Source: Mycobacterium kansasii ATCC 12478 (GTDB lineage: Bacteria > Actinomycetota > Actinomycetes > Mycobacteriales > Mycobacteriaceae). From it: a stretch of 64,000 nucleotides of DNA. The DNA is taken from the NCBI RefSeq assembly GCF_000157895.3, contig NC_022663.1, forward strand, positions 1,922,001 through 1,986,000, read 5' to 3'. A program made the position numbers and the translations under genes. A model generated the notes under the pieces. That model did not search any database. It saw only the letters and a list, made by a program, of their open reading frames with translations, and was not told the origin of the DNA. Shown here one piece after another: positions 42,222 through 50,087 of this stretch (position 1 is the first letter of the stretch; each line of letters begins with the position of its first letter).

Positions 42222-43727
42222 GTGATCCCGTCACTTCATCGCCGAACCGACAATTCGCGGGTAACTCTGGCTCCGGTGCGCACGCCCGACCGCAATACAA
42301 TCGGGCGCTGGCAGCACCGGTATTCACAGCGGCTGCTGATCACCGACTCGGTGATCGTCTTCGCCTCGGTTATGCTCGCCCAATACGTCCGCTTCGGCGA
42401 TTCGCCGAACAAGTCGGGTTACCCGGGCCCGGTGATGACGCTGTTCTCCTTTCTCTTCGCAGCGCTCTGGCTTTCCTCTCTGGCGATATTTCACACGCGA
42501 TCACCGCACGTTGTCGGAGTGGGAATCGACGAGTACCGGCGAATCAGCAGCGCATCATTTTGGACATTCGGGATCATCGCAATGGTGACACTTCTCGCCA
42601 AGATTGACTTGGCCCGGGGCTATCTGGCGGTGGCGCTTCCCGTCGGCACCCTGGGATTGCTGACGAGCCGAAACAGCTGGCGCAGGTATATCCGCCGGAA
42701 GCGAACCCGGGGCGAATACCAGACGATGTCACTGGCTATCGGAGACCGCCAAGGACTTTCACGCCTGGCACACGAACTGGACCGCAACCCACTCGACGGC
42801 TACGTCGTCGTCGGTGTCTGCATTCCCGGCTATGGCCCGCCCCGCGGCGAAATCCTGACGGTCGAAGGCCGCAAAGTCCCGATTCTCGGTGACGAATCCT
42901 ATGCGGTGGCAGCGCTTGACGCCTGCGGCGCGGACACCGTCGTGGTGACCCAGACCGAGCATTTCGGCGAGCACGCGATCAGAAACTTGATGTGGCAGTT
43001 GGAGACGATGGACGTGGACCTGGTGTTGTCGCCGGGGGTGATGGACATCGCGGAAGCGCGATTGACCGTGCGACCGGTCGCCGGATTCCCGCTGCTGCAT
43101 GTCGAAAAGCCGCTATACACCGGGGCCCAGCGCTTTCAAAAGCGGACATTCGACTTCTGTTTCGCGCTGGCGGCGCTGATCCTGGTATCGCCACTTCTCA
43201 TTGCGTCTGCTATCGCGATCAAGCTGTCCAGCAAAGGACCGGTATTGTACCGGTCCGAACGTATAGGTATTAATGGCGATCCCTTCATGATGCTTAAACT
43301 CCGAACCATGGAGGCAGACGCCGACACACAAATCGACCGCCTGTTATCGATGAATCAGGGCGCTGGTGGAATATTGTTCAAAATGCGTCAAGATCCCCGG
43401 GTCACTGCTGTCGGAAGATTACTCCGCAGATTCAGCATCGATGAGCTCCCCCAATTCGTCAATGTCATCAAGCAGGACATGAGCGTGGTCGGCCCGCGCC
43501 CTCCGTTGAGCCGAGAAGTCGACAACTACAACGGTGATGTGAAGCGGCGGCTCCTGGTGAAGCCGGGAGTTACCGGAATATGGCAGGTAAGCGGCCGCTC
43601 AGAACTCACCTGGGAAGAGTCGGTGCGGCTGGATCTGTCGTACGTCGACAATTGGTCGATGGCGGGTGATCTCATGATCATCGCCAAGACGGTGAAAGCC
43701 GTCTTGACGGGTCACGGAGCATACTAG
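42222..43727 (+). CDS. Undecaprenyl-phosphate sugar-1-phosphate transferase (WcaJ/CpsE type)
   Basis: The initiating enzyme: it transfers hexose-1-phosphate from a UDP-sugar to polyprenyl phosphate in the inner membrane. The protein has 501 residues with several hydrophobic segments in the first 150, a CoA-binding-like central domain and a PF02397 catalytic domain from residue 307. Catalytic motifs are KRTFDFCFAL, PVLYRSERIGINGDPFMMLK, FSIDELPQFVNVIKQDMSVV, GPRPP and KPGVTGIWQVSGRS. I chose the GTG at 42222 (MIPSLHRRTD) with AAGGGA upstream; starts at 42141 or 42177 are possible and would overlap the previous gene. It is followed 13 bp later by the flippase gene. Confidence 0.92.
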   Translation: MIPSLHRRTDNSRVTLAPVRTPDRNTIGRWQHRYSQRLLITDSVIVFASVMLAQYVRFGDSPNKSGYPGPVMTLFSFLFAALWLSSLAIFHTRSPHVVGVGIDEYRRISSASFWTFGIIAMVTLLAKIDLARGYLAVALPVGTLGLLTSRNSWRRYIRRKRTRGEYQTMSLAIGDRQGLSRLAHELDRNPLDGYVVVGVCIPGYGPPRGEILTVEGRKVPILGDESYAVAALDACGADTVVVTQTEHFGEHAIRNLMWQLETMDVDLVLSPGVMDIAEARLTVRPVAGFPLLHVEKPLYTGAQRFQKRTFDFCFALAALILVSPLLIASAIAIKLSSKGPVLYRSERIGINGDPFMMLKLRTMEADADTQIDRLLSMNQGAGGILFKMRQDPRVTAVGRLLRRFSIDELPQFVNVIKQDMSVVGPRPPLSREVDNYNGDVKRRLLVKPGVTGIWQVSGRSELTWEESVRLDLSYVDNWSMAGDLMIIAKTVKAVLTGHGAY

Positions 43728-43740
43728 GTGGCCGTGAGCC

Positions 43741-45216
43741 ATGACTGAGCCGACGGCGCCCGGTGCGGTCGCACCATCGGTGCCCGTCGCGCGGTTGGCT
43801 CACGCGTTCTCGATCCAGCTGATCTGCCGCATGCTGGGGATGCTGGCCTCGGTGGTCTCGGTGGCAATGACCGCTCGTTACCTGGGTCCCGACCGCTACG
43901 GCCAGCTCACCATCGCGGTCGCATTCATCGGAATGTGGGCAAGCCTGGTCGATCTTGGCGTCGGGCGTGTGATCGTGCGTCGCGTGACCTCCGGCCGCGA
44001 CGATCTGGAGCGCCTGGTCCGGATCTACAACGGGCTGTCCCTGCTGTATTGCGTTCCGCTCGCGGCGTTGGCGGCGGGAACCGGATTGCTGCTGTACCGC
44101 GACCACCAAGTGCGGGTGATGCTCGTGGTGTTGTCGACGCAACTGCTCATCGTGACGATGACGACACGGCTCGAGCCGGTGTTTCAGACCACCGTGCGGT
44201 TCTTCGCAGTGGCGGTCTCCGACGTCGTCGGGCGGTTGGCCACGCTGGCCGTGATCGCGCTTCTGGTAGCGGAACGCGCCGATGTCATCTGGTTCGCGGT
44301 AGTGCAGCTCATTCCGACGACCCTGCAGGTGCTGATCCAGAGCAGCGCTGCGGCGCGCCATGTTTCGTTGCGTCCCAGCTTCGCGCTGCGCGAGGCCGCG
44401 GATCTGTTGCGGGAGAGCCTCTTTCCGATGGGCGTGACAATGGTCACCGTCCTGTACTGGCGCGCCGACGGGGTGATCTTGTCCTTGGTGAACACCCATT
44501 CCGAGGTAGGCGTCTACGGCCTGGCGTCCTCGATCGCGCTCAACACCCTGGTGGTGTCGGTGTTCTTCCTCAAGTCCACACTCTCGACGGCCACCGAACT
44601 GTTCTCGCGCGACGTCGCGGCGTTTGCCGGCTTCATGCGCCGCAGTGTCGAGCTGATGTATTTTCTGGCGATCCCGGTGGCGGTTGTCGGTGCGTTGCTC
44701 GCCGGACCACTGATCAGGTTGTTCGGCAACCAGGCATTCGTTGGCCGCGGCACGCCGACGCTGGCATTGCTCTTCGTCGCGGTGGCATTGCGCTTCGTCA
44801 CCACCACCCTGGGCGAGGGTCTGTTCGCCAGCCACCGCCAGCGGTTCTGGTTCTGGCTGTCCGTCGCCACCCTTGGGTTCAACGTCGCGCTCAATCTCGC
44901 CCTGGGCGCGCGGCTGGGTGCGGTGGGCGCCGGTATCGCGCTGGTGTGCACGGAATTGGCCAACATGACGATTGCCGGCTGGTGCCTACACCGTCAGTGC
45001 GGTTACCGCACACCGGTGACGTTCCTGCTGCGGTTGCTGGTGCCGACCGCGGCGAGTGTCGCGGTGACGCTGCTGCTTTCGGGTCAACACGTGGCTCTCG
45101 TTCTGGGTGCAGCCGCCGCCGCATACCTGGCAACCAGCGCAGTGGTCGGCCCGGTCACCTGGCAGACGTTAGCCTCGTTGCGGACCTTGCCGAGCCGCCA
45201 CCGGCTGGCGGCATGA
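43741..45216 (+). CDS. Wzx-type polysaccharide flippase
   Basis: A 491-residue polytopic membrane protein of the MATE-like/PST exporter superfamily (polysaccharide biosynthesis protein type). About 12-14 hydrophobic segments alternate with short loops, with MTARYLGPDRYGQLTIAV near the N-terminus, the signature of Wzx/O-antigen flippases. It would move the lipid-linked repeat unit to the outer face of the inner membrane. The ATG follows AGGTGG by nine bases. It belongs to the first operon of the locus (WecG-like, WcaJ-like, Wzx). Confidence 0.9.
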   Translation: MTEPTAPGAVAPSVPVARLAHAFSIQLICRMLGMLASVVSVAMTARYLGPDRYGQLTIAVAFIGMWASLVDLGVGRVIVRRVTSGRDDLERLVRIYNGLSLLYCVPLAALAAGTGLLLYRDHQVRVMLVVLSTQLLIVTMTTRLEPVFQTTVRFFAVAVSDVVGRLATLAVIALLVAERADVIWFAVVQLIPTTLQVLIQSSAAARHVSLRPSFALREAADLLRESLFPMGVTMVTVLYWRADGVILSLVNTHSEVGVYGLASSIALNTLVVSVFFLKSTLSTATELFSRDVAAFAGFMRRSVELMYFLAIPVAVVGALLAGPLIRLFGNQAFVGRGTPTLALLFVAVALRFVTTTLGEGLFASHRQRFWFWLSVATLGFNVALNLALGARLGAVGAGIALVCTELANMTIAGWCLHRQCGYRTPVTFLLRLLVPTAASVAVTLLLSGQHVALVLGAAAAAYLATSAVVGPVTWQTLASLRTLPSRHRLAA

Positions 45217-45343
45217 CGGTGAGAACGGACCGCGCGTGCCTGAGGAGCCCGGCCGGCGATACGGGGGTGTTACCGCCGGGACCCCCGAGCCCGGCAATAC
45301 CACAAGTAAAGGCCGGTCACCTGATTGATACGTGTAGTACCGT

Positions 45344-45907
45344 GTGCCCGTGATCAGGACTCGCGAGGACTTGCGGGCATACCTGGCGGCGGACCTGAAA
45401 GCACACGGCCTGCAGCGTTGGCGGCTCCGCCACCGAATCTTGAAGCGCCCAGCCCATTTTCAGCGCCTACTGCGAAAATCCGAGTATTGGACAAATACCG
45501 CGCGGACGCCGGCAGCACACGTCGTCGCCGCATATCTGAGGCTACGAACCAAGTTCTTGGGCGAACGGCTCGGATTCGACATCCCGCGCAACGTCTTTGG
45601 CCCCGGTCTGTCGATAGCCCACGCCGGCCTGATAGTCGTGCACTACAAAGCTCGGGTCGGCGCGAATTGCCGGATTCATCACGGAGTGACGATAGGAGAA
45701 GGGCGTCCAGGCCAGTTCCCGACCATCGGCGACGACGTGTTCATCTCGCCGATGGCGATGGTGCTGGGTGCCGACGTCGGCAACCGCGTCGCCATCCGAC
45801 CGGGTGCGGTGGTCACCAAATCGGTGCCGGACGACGTCGACGTCGCGGGCTCTCCGGCCCGGATCGTCAACGACCGCCACCCGGGTACGGCGCTCACCGA
45901 GGATTGA
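45344..45907 (+). CDS. Serine-acetyltransferase-like hexapeptide acetyltransferase
   Basis: A 187-residue acetyl-CoA-dependent transferase with left-handed beta-helix repeats. The motifs GPGLSIAHAGLIVVHYKARV, CRIHHGVTIGEG and FISPMAMVLGADVGNRVAI, ending PGAVVTKSVPDDVDVAGSPARI, are those of CysE/serine O-acetyltransferases. The family also includes O-acetyltransferases of polysaccharides (for example CapG/WcaB types). In this context, O-acetylation of the repeat unit is more likely than cysteine synthesis. A 127-bp gap after the flippase suggests a separate promoter. The start is the GTG at 45344; another in-frame GTG lies two codons later. Confidence 0.88.
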   Translation: MPVIRTREDLRAYLAADLKAHGLQRWRLRHRILKRPAHFQRLLRKSEYWTNTARTPAAHVVAAYLRLRTKFLGERLGFDIPRNVFGPGLSIAHAGLIVVHYKARVGANCRIHHGVTIGEGRPGQFPTIGDDVFISPMAMVLGADVGNRVAIRPGAVVTKSVPDDVDVAGSPARIVNDRHPGTALTED

Positions 45908-45909
45908 CG

Positions 45910-46038
45910 GTGCCGGTAACAAGAGCGAATATCGTTGTCCCGCTGCTGCTCTGGGGCCTCCACGATTGTCCTAACGGCGGTTGCGGCGACGGCCTCCGCG
46001 CTCCCGCGGCCCTGGCACGGGAAGCGTTGCTGGCATGA
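45910..46038 (+). CDS. Possible 42-residue peptide between the acetyltransferase and glycosyltransferase genes
   Basis: A small open frame starting with GTG two bases after the acetyltransferase stop and ending TGA overlapping the ATG of the next gene (ATGA). It reads MPVTRANIVVPLLLWGLHDC then a Cys/Gly stretch and an Ala-rich end. Its tight fit between two genes suggests translational coupling, but there is no similarity I recognise. It could equally be a remnant of a longer gene. Confidence 0.3.
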   Translation: MPVTRANIVVPLLLWGLHDCPNGGCGDGLRAPAALAREALLA

Positions 46039-48050
46039 CCCGCGAAACGGACCGGGCATATCTGCAACGCCCAGCCGGCGACCCGCCCGCGCTGCCGTCC
46101 GGCCGGTCACTTGCGGTGCTGATTGTGTCCTGCAAGAACCACGACGGCCTCCAGACGTGCCTTCACAGTGTCGCCGAGCATTTACCTAAGCTGCCGGTCT
46201 ATGTCTATGACAGCCGCGGCGGGGGACGCCCCGGTCGCGAGGAACTGGTCGCCCGCCACCCGGCGGTTCACTGGGTGTCGGGACCGGTGAGCCGTGGCTT
46301 CGCCGCAGCCTTCAATACGCTGGTGACGCACGCACCGAGCGACACCGATCTGCTGTTGCTCCATGCCGATGCCCGGGTGCGGGGACCGTTGACCCGCACC
46401 AGAGAACTGCTTCGCCGGCCTTGGGTGGCGGCAGTGTCGCCGATGGTGTGTGACGACACCGCACCCGGTCGGCCACCGTGGGATATCGCGGCCCGCCGCC
46501 AGACCCTGATCCGGGCGCTGGTTGCCGCTGCCGGCTACTCCGACTCGCTGCGCGGCATGCCGATCTCGCCCCGCTACGCCCGCCAGCCACCCGAATCCCA
46601 AAGCATCGAAGGCTGTTTGGGAGCTACCTGTCTGGCGATCAGCCGTACGGCATGGAACGCCATCGGCGGTTTCGACGAGGAGTTCTTTCGCTACGGCGAG
46701 GCCGCCGACTGGCAAAACCGGGCCCGCGCGGCGGGTTGGCGCATTCTGCTGGCCGACGAAGTGGGCGCCGACCGGGGTAATCGGGTGACCGGTGCGGATG
46801 CGCACGTTACCGGCTCGACTCACGAGGGCGCCGTCGCGGCAGCCCAACACGACCGCAACCGGGACTTGGCGCGCGCCAACGCCGCGCTGCTGCTCGAACA
46901 TCAACACAGCGTTCACCACGCGGACGTCTACCTGGCCGCCACCAAGCTGGTGGAGCGACTGCAACGATCGAAGCGCGCCGCCGGCAGCAGCGCTGCGGCC
47001 GGCCATCGAACGGGCCTGCCGGCGATCGTGATCGTCACCAACCGCCTCGTGTACGGCGGTGCTGAGCGTCAAAAAGCGCTGCTGGCAACGGAATTGGATC
47101 GACGGGGCTATCCGGTCACCATTGTCTGCGTCCAACGGTTCGGCCCGCTGATCAACGAAATCCCGCACAGCGTGCGGGTGGTCCGCCAGCCCTGGTGGGC
47201 GCCGATCGTCGACATTCCGGCGGGTCCGGCGGTGCTCATCAGCGGCGACACCAACACCGAGACTGGATTTGCCACGCTGTGGCGCGCAGCTGCCAAGAGC
47301 CGGCGATGGTTGGTCGCCGCGCACATTCCGCCGGAAGACAACCGGCCCATCTACTCTCGGCCACTGACCGCGGCGATGCGCCGTGCTGACGGATTTATTG
47401 TTCTGGCACAACGTCATTGGGAGATGCTAACCGCACACCATCGACTAGGCGGACGGCGATTCGTCGCACCCAACGGCGTCGCCGCGGCCGGCGACCCGGC
47501 CCCCCCGATCCGGGGCGTCGGTCAGCCGCCGCACCTGGTGATGCTCTCGCGGATCGTCGAGCACAAGAACCCGCACCTGTTGGTCGAAGCGCTGGCCGGC
47601 CTCACCGAGATGCGATGGAGGCTCTCGATTTTCGGTGACGGCCCCGACCGGGAGCGGTTGCAGGCGCGCACTCCGGCCGAGCTGCGCGACCGGGTTCAGT
47701 GGCGCGGCTGGTCGGCGGGCCCCGGGCCGGCACTGGCCGACGCCGATCTGCTTTGCGTCCCAAGCCGTTCCGAGGCCTTCCCGCTGGTGATACTCGAGGC
47801 GATGGCCTGGGCGGTGCCGGTTGCGGCGTCGGCGGTTTGCGCGGTGCCGGAAATGCTGGACTTCGGAAGGGCGGGGTTCGTCGTCGAACCCGTGTCGGTG
47901 TCGGGATGGCGAGAACAGCTGGCCAAGATCCTGGCAGACCCCGCCGCGCTGCCATCGGTTGGTCGGCGCGGCTTCGAACGGATGCAACAGCACTACACGG
48001 TTGCGGCAATGGCCGATGCCTACCTCGATGCGATCGACGCCGTGCTATGA
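46035..48050 (+). CDS. Two-domain glycosyltransferase (GT2 + GT4)
   Basis: A 671-residue fusion. Residues about 27-300 look like a GT2/GT-A domain: SLAVLIVSCKNHDGLQTCL, LLLLHADARVRGPL and the acceptor region IGGFDEEFFRYGEAADWQNRARAAG. Residues about 325-671 are a GT4/GT-B domain: IVTNRLVYGGAERQKALLA, PNGVAAAG, MLSRIVEHKNPHLLVEAL, FGDGPDRERL and PSRSEAFPLVILEAMAWAVPV. A single polypeptide would therefore add two sugars in succession. The ATG is coupled to the preceding small frame and the stop overlaps the next gene (ATGA). Confidence 0.88.
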   Translation: MTRETDRAYLQRPAGDPPALPSGRSLAVLIVSCKNHDGLQTCLHSVAEHLPKLPVYVYDSRGGGRPGREELVARHPAVHWVSGPVSRGFAAAFNTLVTHAPSDTDLLLLHADARVRGPLTRTRELLRRPWVAAVSPMVCDDTAPGRPPWDIAARRQTLIRALVAAAGYSDSLRGMPISPRYARQPPESQSIEGCLGATCLAISRTAWNAIGGFDEEFFRYGEAADWQNRARAAGWRILLADEVGADRGNRVTGADAHVTGSTHEGAVAAAQHDRNRDLARANAALLLEHQHSVHHADVYLAATKLVERLQRSKRAAGSSAAAGHRTGLPAIVIVTNRLVYGGAERQKALLATELDRRGYPVTIVCVQRFGPLINEIPHSVRVVRQPWWAPIVDIPAGPAVLISGDTNTETGFATLWRAAAKSRRWLVAAHIPPEDNRPIYSRPLTAAMRRADGFIVLAQRHWEMLTAHHRLGGRRFVAPNGVAAAGDPAPPIRGVGQPPHLVMLSRIVEHKNPHLLVEALAGLTEMRWRLSIFGDGPDRERLQARTPAELRDRVQWRGWSAGPGPALADADLLCVPSRSEAFPLVILEAMAWAVPVAASAVCAVPEMLDFGRAGFVVEPVSVSGWREQLAKILADPAALPSVGRRGFERMQQHYTVAAMADAYLDAIDAVL

Positions 48051-49099
48051 ATTCGCCTCGGGTGCTTTGGCTTTCACCGTGGATGCGGCCGCTGGCACGG
48101 GTGCAGGCGGAGGCGCTGATCCGGCACGGCGCCGAGGTACTGCTGGTGACCTCCGACCAGCATCCGGAGTCCGACGACGCCCGTGACTACGAGTTGGTGC
48201 TCGACCCACGGTTTCGCACGGCGGCAACCTGGCCCGCGAGCCTCAGGGCGTGGCGCCGTGTCCGTGACTACCGGCCGCATGTCGTGATCGCCGAGCTGGT
48301 TCGCGATCCCCGCTGGATCGCACTGGCCGGGCGGGCTCCGCGCATCCAGCTGGTGCACGACGACAGTCCGCACGACGCCATCGAACACCGGCCGGCCTAC
48401 GAACATGCCATCTTTGACCGCTGGGGCGCCCGCTCGGCGGCCACCGTGACCTACAGCGACTACGTCGCCGCGGCCGTCGCCACCCGACTCGACGTCGCGG
48501 GCACCCGGGTGCATGTCGTGCCGCTCACCAGCGACCTGGCCCCGGCCCTGGTGCCGCCGCTCGTTGGGCCCGAAGGACGCCATGACTTCGTGATGATCGG
48601 CCGGCTGCACCCCTACAAGAACGTCGAGGTGGTGCTGCAAGCCTGGCAGCGACACGTCGGCAGCGGCTGGCGCGGTGACAACCTGGTGCTCATCGGCGGG
48701 CCACTGGACGCCGGCCCGCTGCCCAAGCACACCCGCTGGCTTCCCGGCAGCTATCGCTACCGCGACGTCGTTACGACGCTGGCCGCCGCGAAGGGCTCGG
48801 TCGCCCACTACCGGCGCGCTTCACAAAGCGGCGTGCAGGTGCTCTCGATGCAGCTGGGCGTGATGCCGATCGTGTCCACCGCCGGTGCGCTGCCCGAATA
48901 CCAGCCGCCCGGCCGCCCGCCAATCGGTATCGACGACGTGGCCGGTCTGGCCGCCGCCTTCGACGCGCTGGCCGACCCGGCCGCCGCGGCACGACAGGGA
49001 GCCGCGGCAGCACGCCACTACGCGCGGCGATTCGCCGCCGACCACGCCGCGGATCGCTTGCTGGACGTCATCGCAGCGGTCGTGCCCCCCCGGCCTTGA
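48047..49099 (+). CDS. Glycosyltransferase, GT-B/GT4-like
   Basis: A 350-residue cytoplasmic glycosyltransferase. The C-terminal donor-binding half has FVMIGRLHPYKNVEVVLQAW and SMQLGVMPIVSTAGALPEYQP with the E-x7-E type pattern weak. The N-terminal half (VLWLSPWMRPLARVQAEALIRHG) is the acceptor side. It overlaps the GT2-GT4 gene by 4 bp (ATGA) and is therefore translationally coupled. The sugar specificity is not visible. Confidence 0.82.
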   Translation: MNSPRVLWLSPWMRPLARVQAEALIRHGAEVLLVTSDQHPESDDARDYELVLDPRFRTAATWPASLRAWRRVRDYRPHVVIAELVRDPRWIALAGRAPRIQLVHDDSPHDAIEHRPAYEHAIFDRWGARSAATVTYSDYVAAAVATRLDVAGTRVHVVPLTSDLAPALVPPLVGPEGRHDFVMIGRLHPYKNVEVVLQAWQRHVGSGWRGDNLVLIGGPLDAGPLPKHTRWLPGSYRYRDVVTTLAAAKGSVAHYRRASQSGVQVLSMQLGVMPIVSTAGALPEYQPPGRPPIGIDDVAGLAAAFDALADPAAAARQGAAAARHYARRFAADHAADRLLDVIAAVVPPRP

Positions 49100-49117
49100 C
49101 CAGGAAGCGCGCGAATT

Positions 49118-50068
49118 TCATTTCTCGGCGACGAGGGAGAGGGTTTCGGAGAAAACGCCGAACGCGGAAAGCATTTTCCCGCACCCACGGCGTACGGCGG
49201 GAGCGCTTAAGACGCGCAGAAATCTTTCCGCCAAGAATTCGGCCCGCAGGAATAGAATCCCCGCCGCGTCCGGTCCGGCGAATCTATTTACGCCCGATGC
49301 GGTGAGCATCAGTCGGAATCGCCTGGGTACAAATCCATAACGTATGGAGCGGTAACCGGCCCGCTGCGCGGCGTCGACGAGTTCCCGGCACGTGTATTCT
49401 TTCAGGTGCATCCCCGCCGCCTCGCCGCATTTGAATACGCGCGAGACGTCGTGCGGGCCGGTATATCGATGAGGGGTGTTGAAGATATATTTACCACCGC
49501 CTTTCAATATAGTTCGGACGCTTCGCAGATGACTATCCAGATCGTCGGGGTGGATATGCTCGATGACCTGGTCTGACACCACGATGTCGTAAGTTTCGGG
49601 AGGCTCGAACGCATCGAGGTGCACCCCGTCGGATATCGCCCAGGAAGGATTCGCGCGCGACTCGGGCATCAATTTCTGTCCGCGTTCGCGGGTGATCTCC
49701 GTGCCTCGACAGTCATAACCACGAGCCGCCAGGAACGAAATCAGGCCGCCCTGGCCGGAACCGATTTCATAGATCGATTTGGGAGGTTCGCCGATCAGTT
49801 CGAGCCATCTGCCAAATTTCTGATGAGGCGATTGCGGATCGGCTTTCCCGGAAAACTGATTGAGCCACTCCAATTCCGCATAGAGGCGGGTGTAGCAGTG
49901 ATCAAAAGTATCCCACCGGTCTTCGGGCCCCGATTGACGCAGTTCTGAGGTTAATCGTTTTTCCAGATCCCAGTGAGCTAATATCATCTGCTCGGTGATG
50001 TTCACCTCGGCCGGAATGCCGTAGGTCTTCTTGTAGCGCGAGATTAATTTGGCTCCCCTGGGTTCCAC
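49118..50068 (-). CDS. Class I SAM-dependent methyltransferase
   Basis: A 316-residue methyltransferase with motif I SIYEIGSGQGGLISFLAARG, GTEITRERGQ and the FDIVV-like YDIVVSDQVIEHIHPDDL with a KGGGKYIFNTPH strand. It resembles methyltransferases found with O-antigen and lipooligosaccharide genes. It lies 19 bp downstream of the BcsB-like gene on the same strand and convergent with the preceding glycosyltransferase. Base composition is lower in GC than the neighbours (for example AATTTCATTT at its 3' end), which may point to acquisition. Confidence 0.85.
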   Translation of the reverse strand: MEPRGAKLISRYKKTYGIPAEVNITEQMILAHWDLEKRLTSELRQSGPEDRWDTFDHCYTRLYAELEWLNQFSGKADPQSPHQKFGRWLELIGEPPKSIYEIGSGQGGLISFLAARGYDCRGTEITRERGQKLMPESRANPSWAISDGVHLDAFEPPETYDIVVSDQVIEHIHPDDLDSHLRSVRTILKGGGKYIFNTPHRYTGPHDVSRVFKCGEAAGMHLKEYTCRELVDAAQRAGYRSIRYGFVPRRFRLMLTASGVNRFAGPDAAGILFLRAEFLAERFLRVLSAPAVRRGCGKMLSAFGVFSETLSLVAEK

Positions 50069-50087
50069 TGGTATTCCCCGTTGACCG

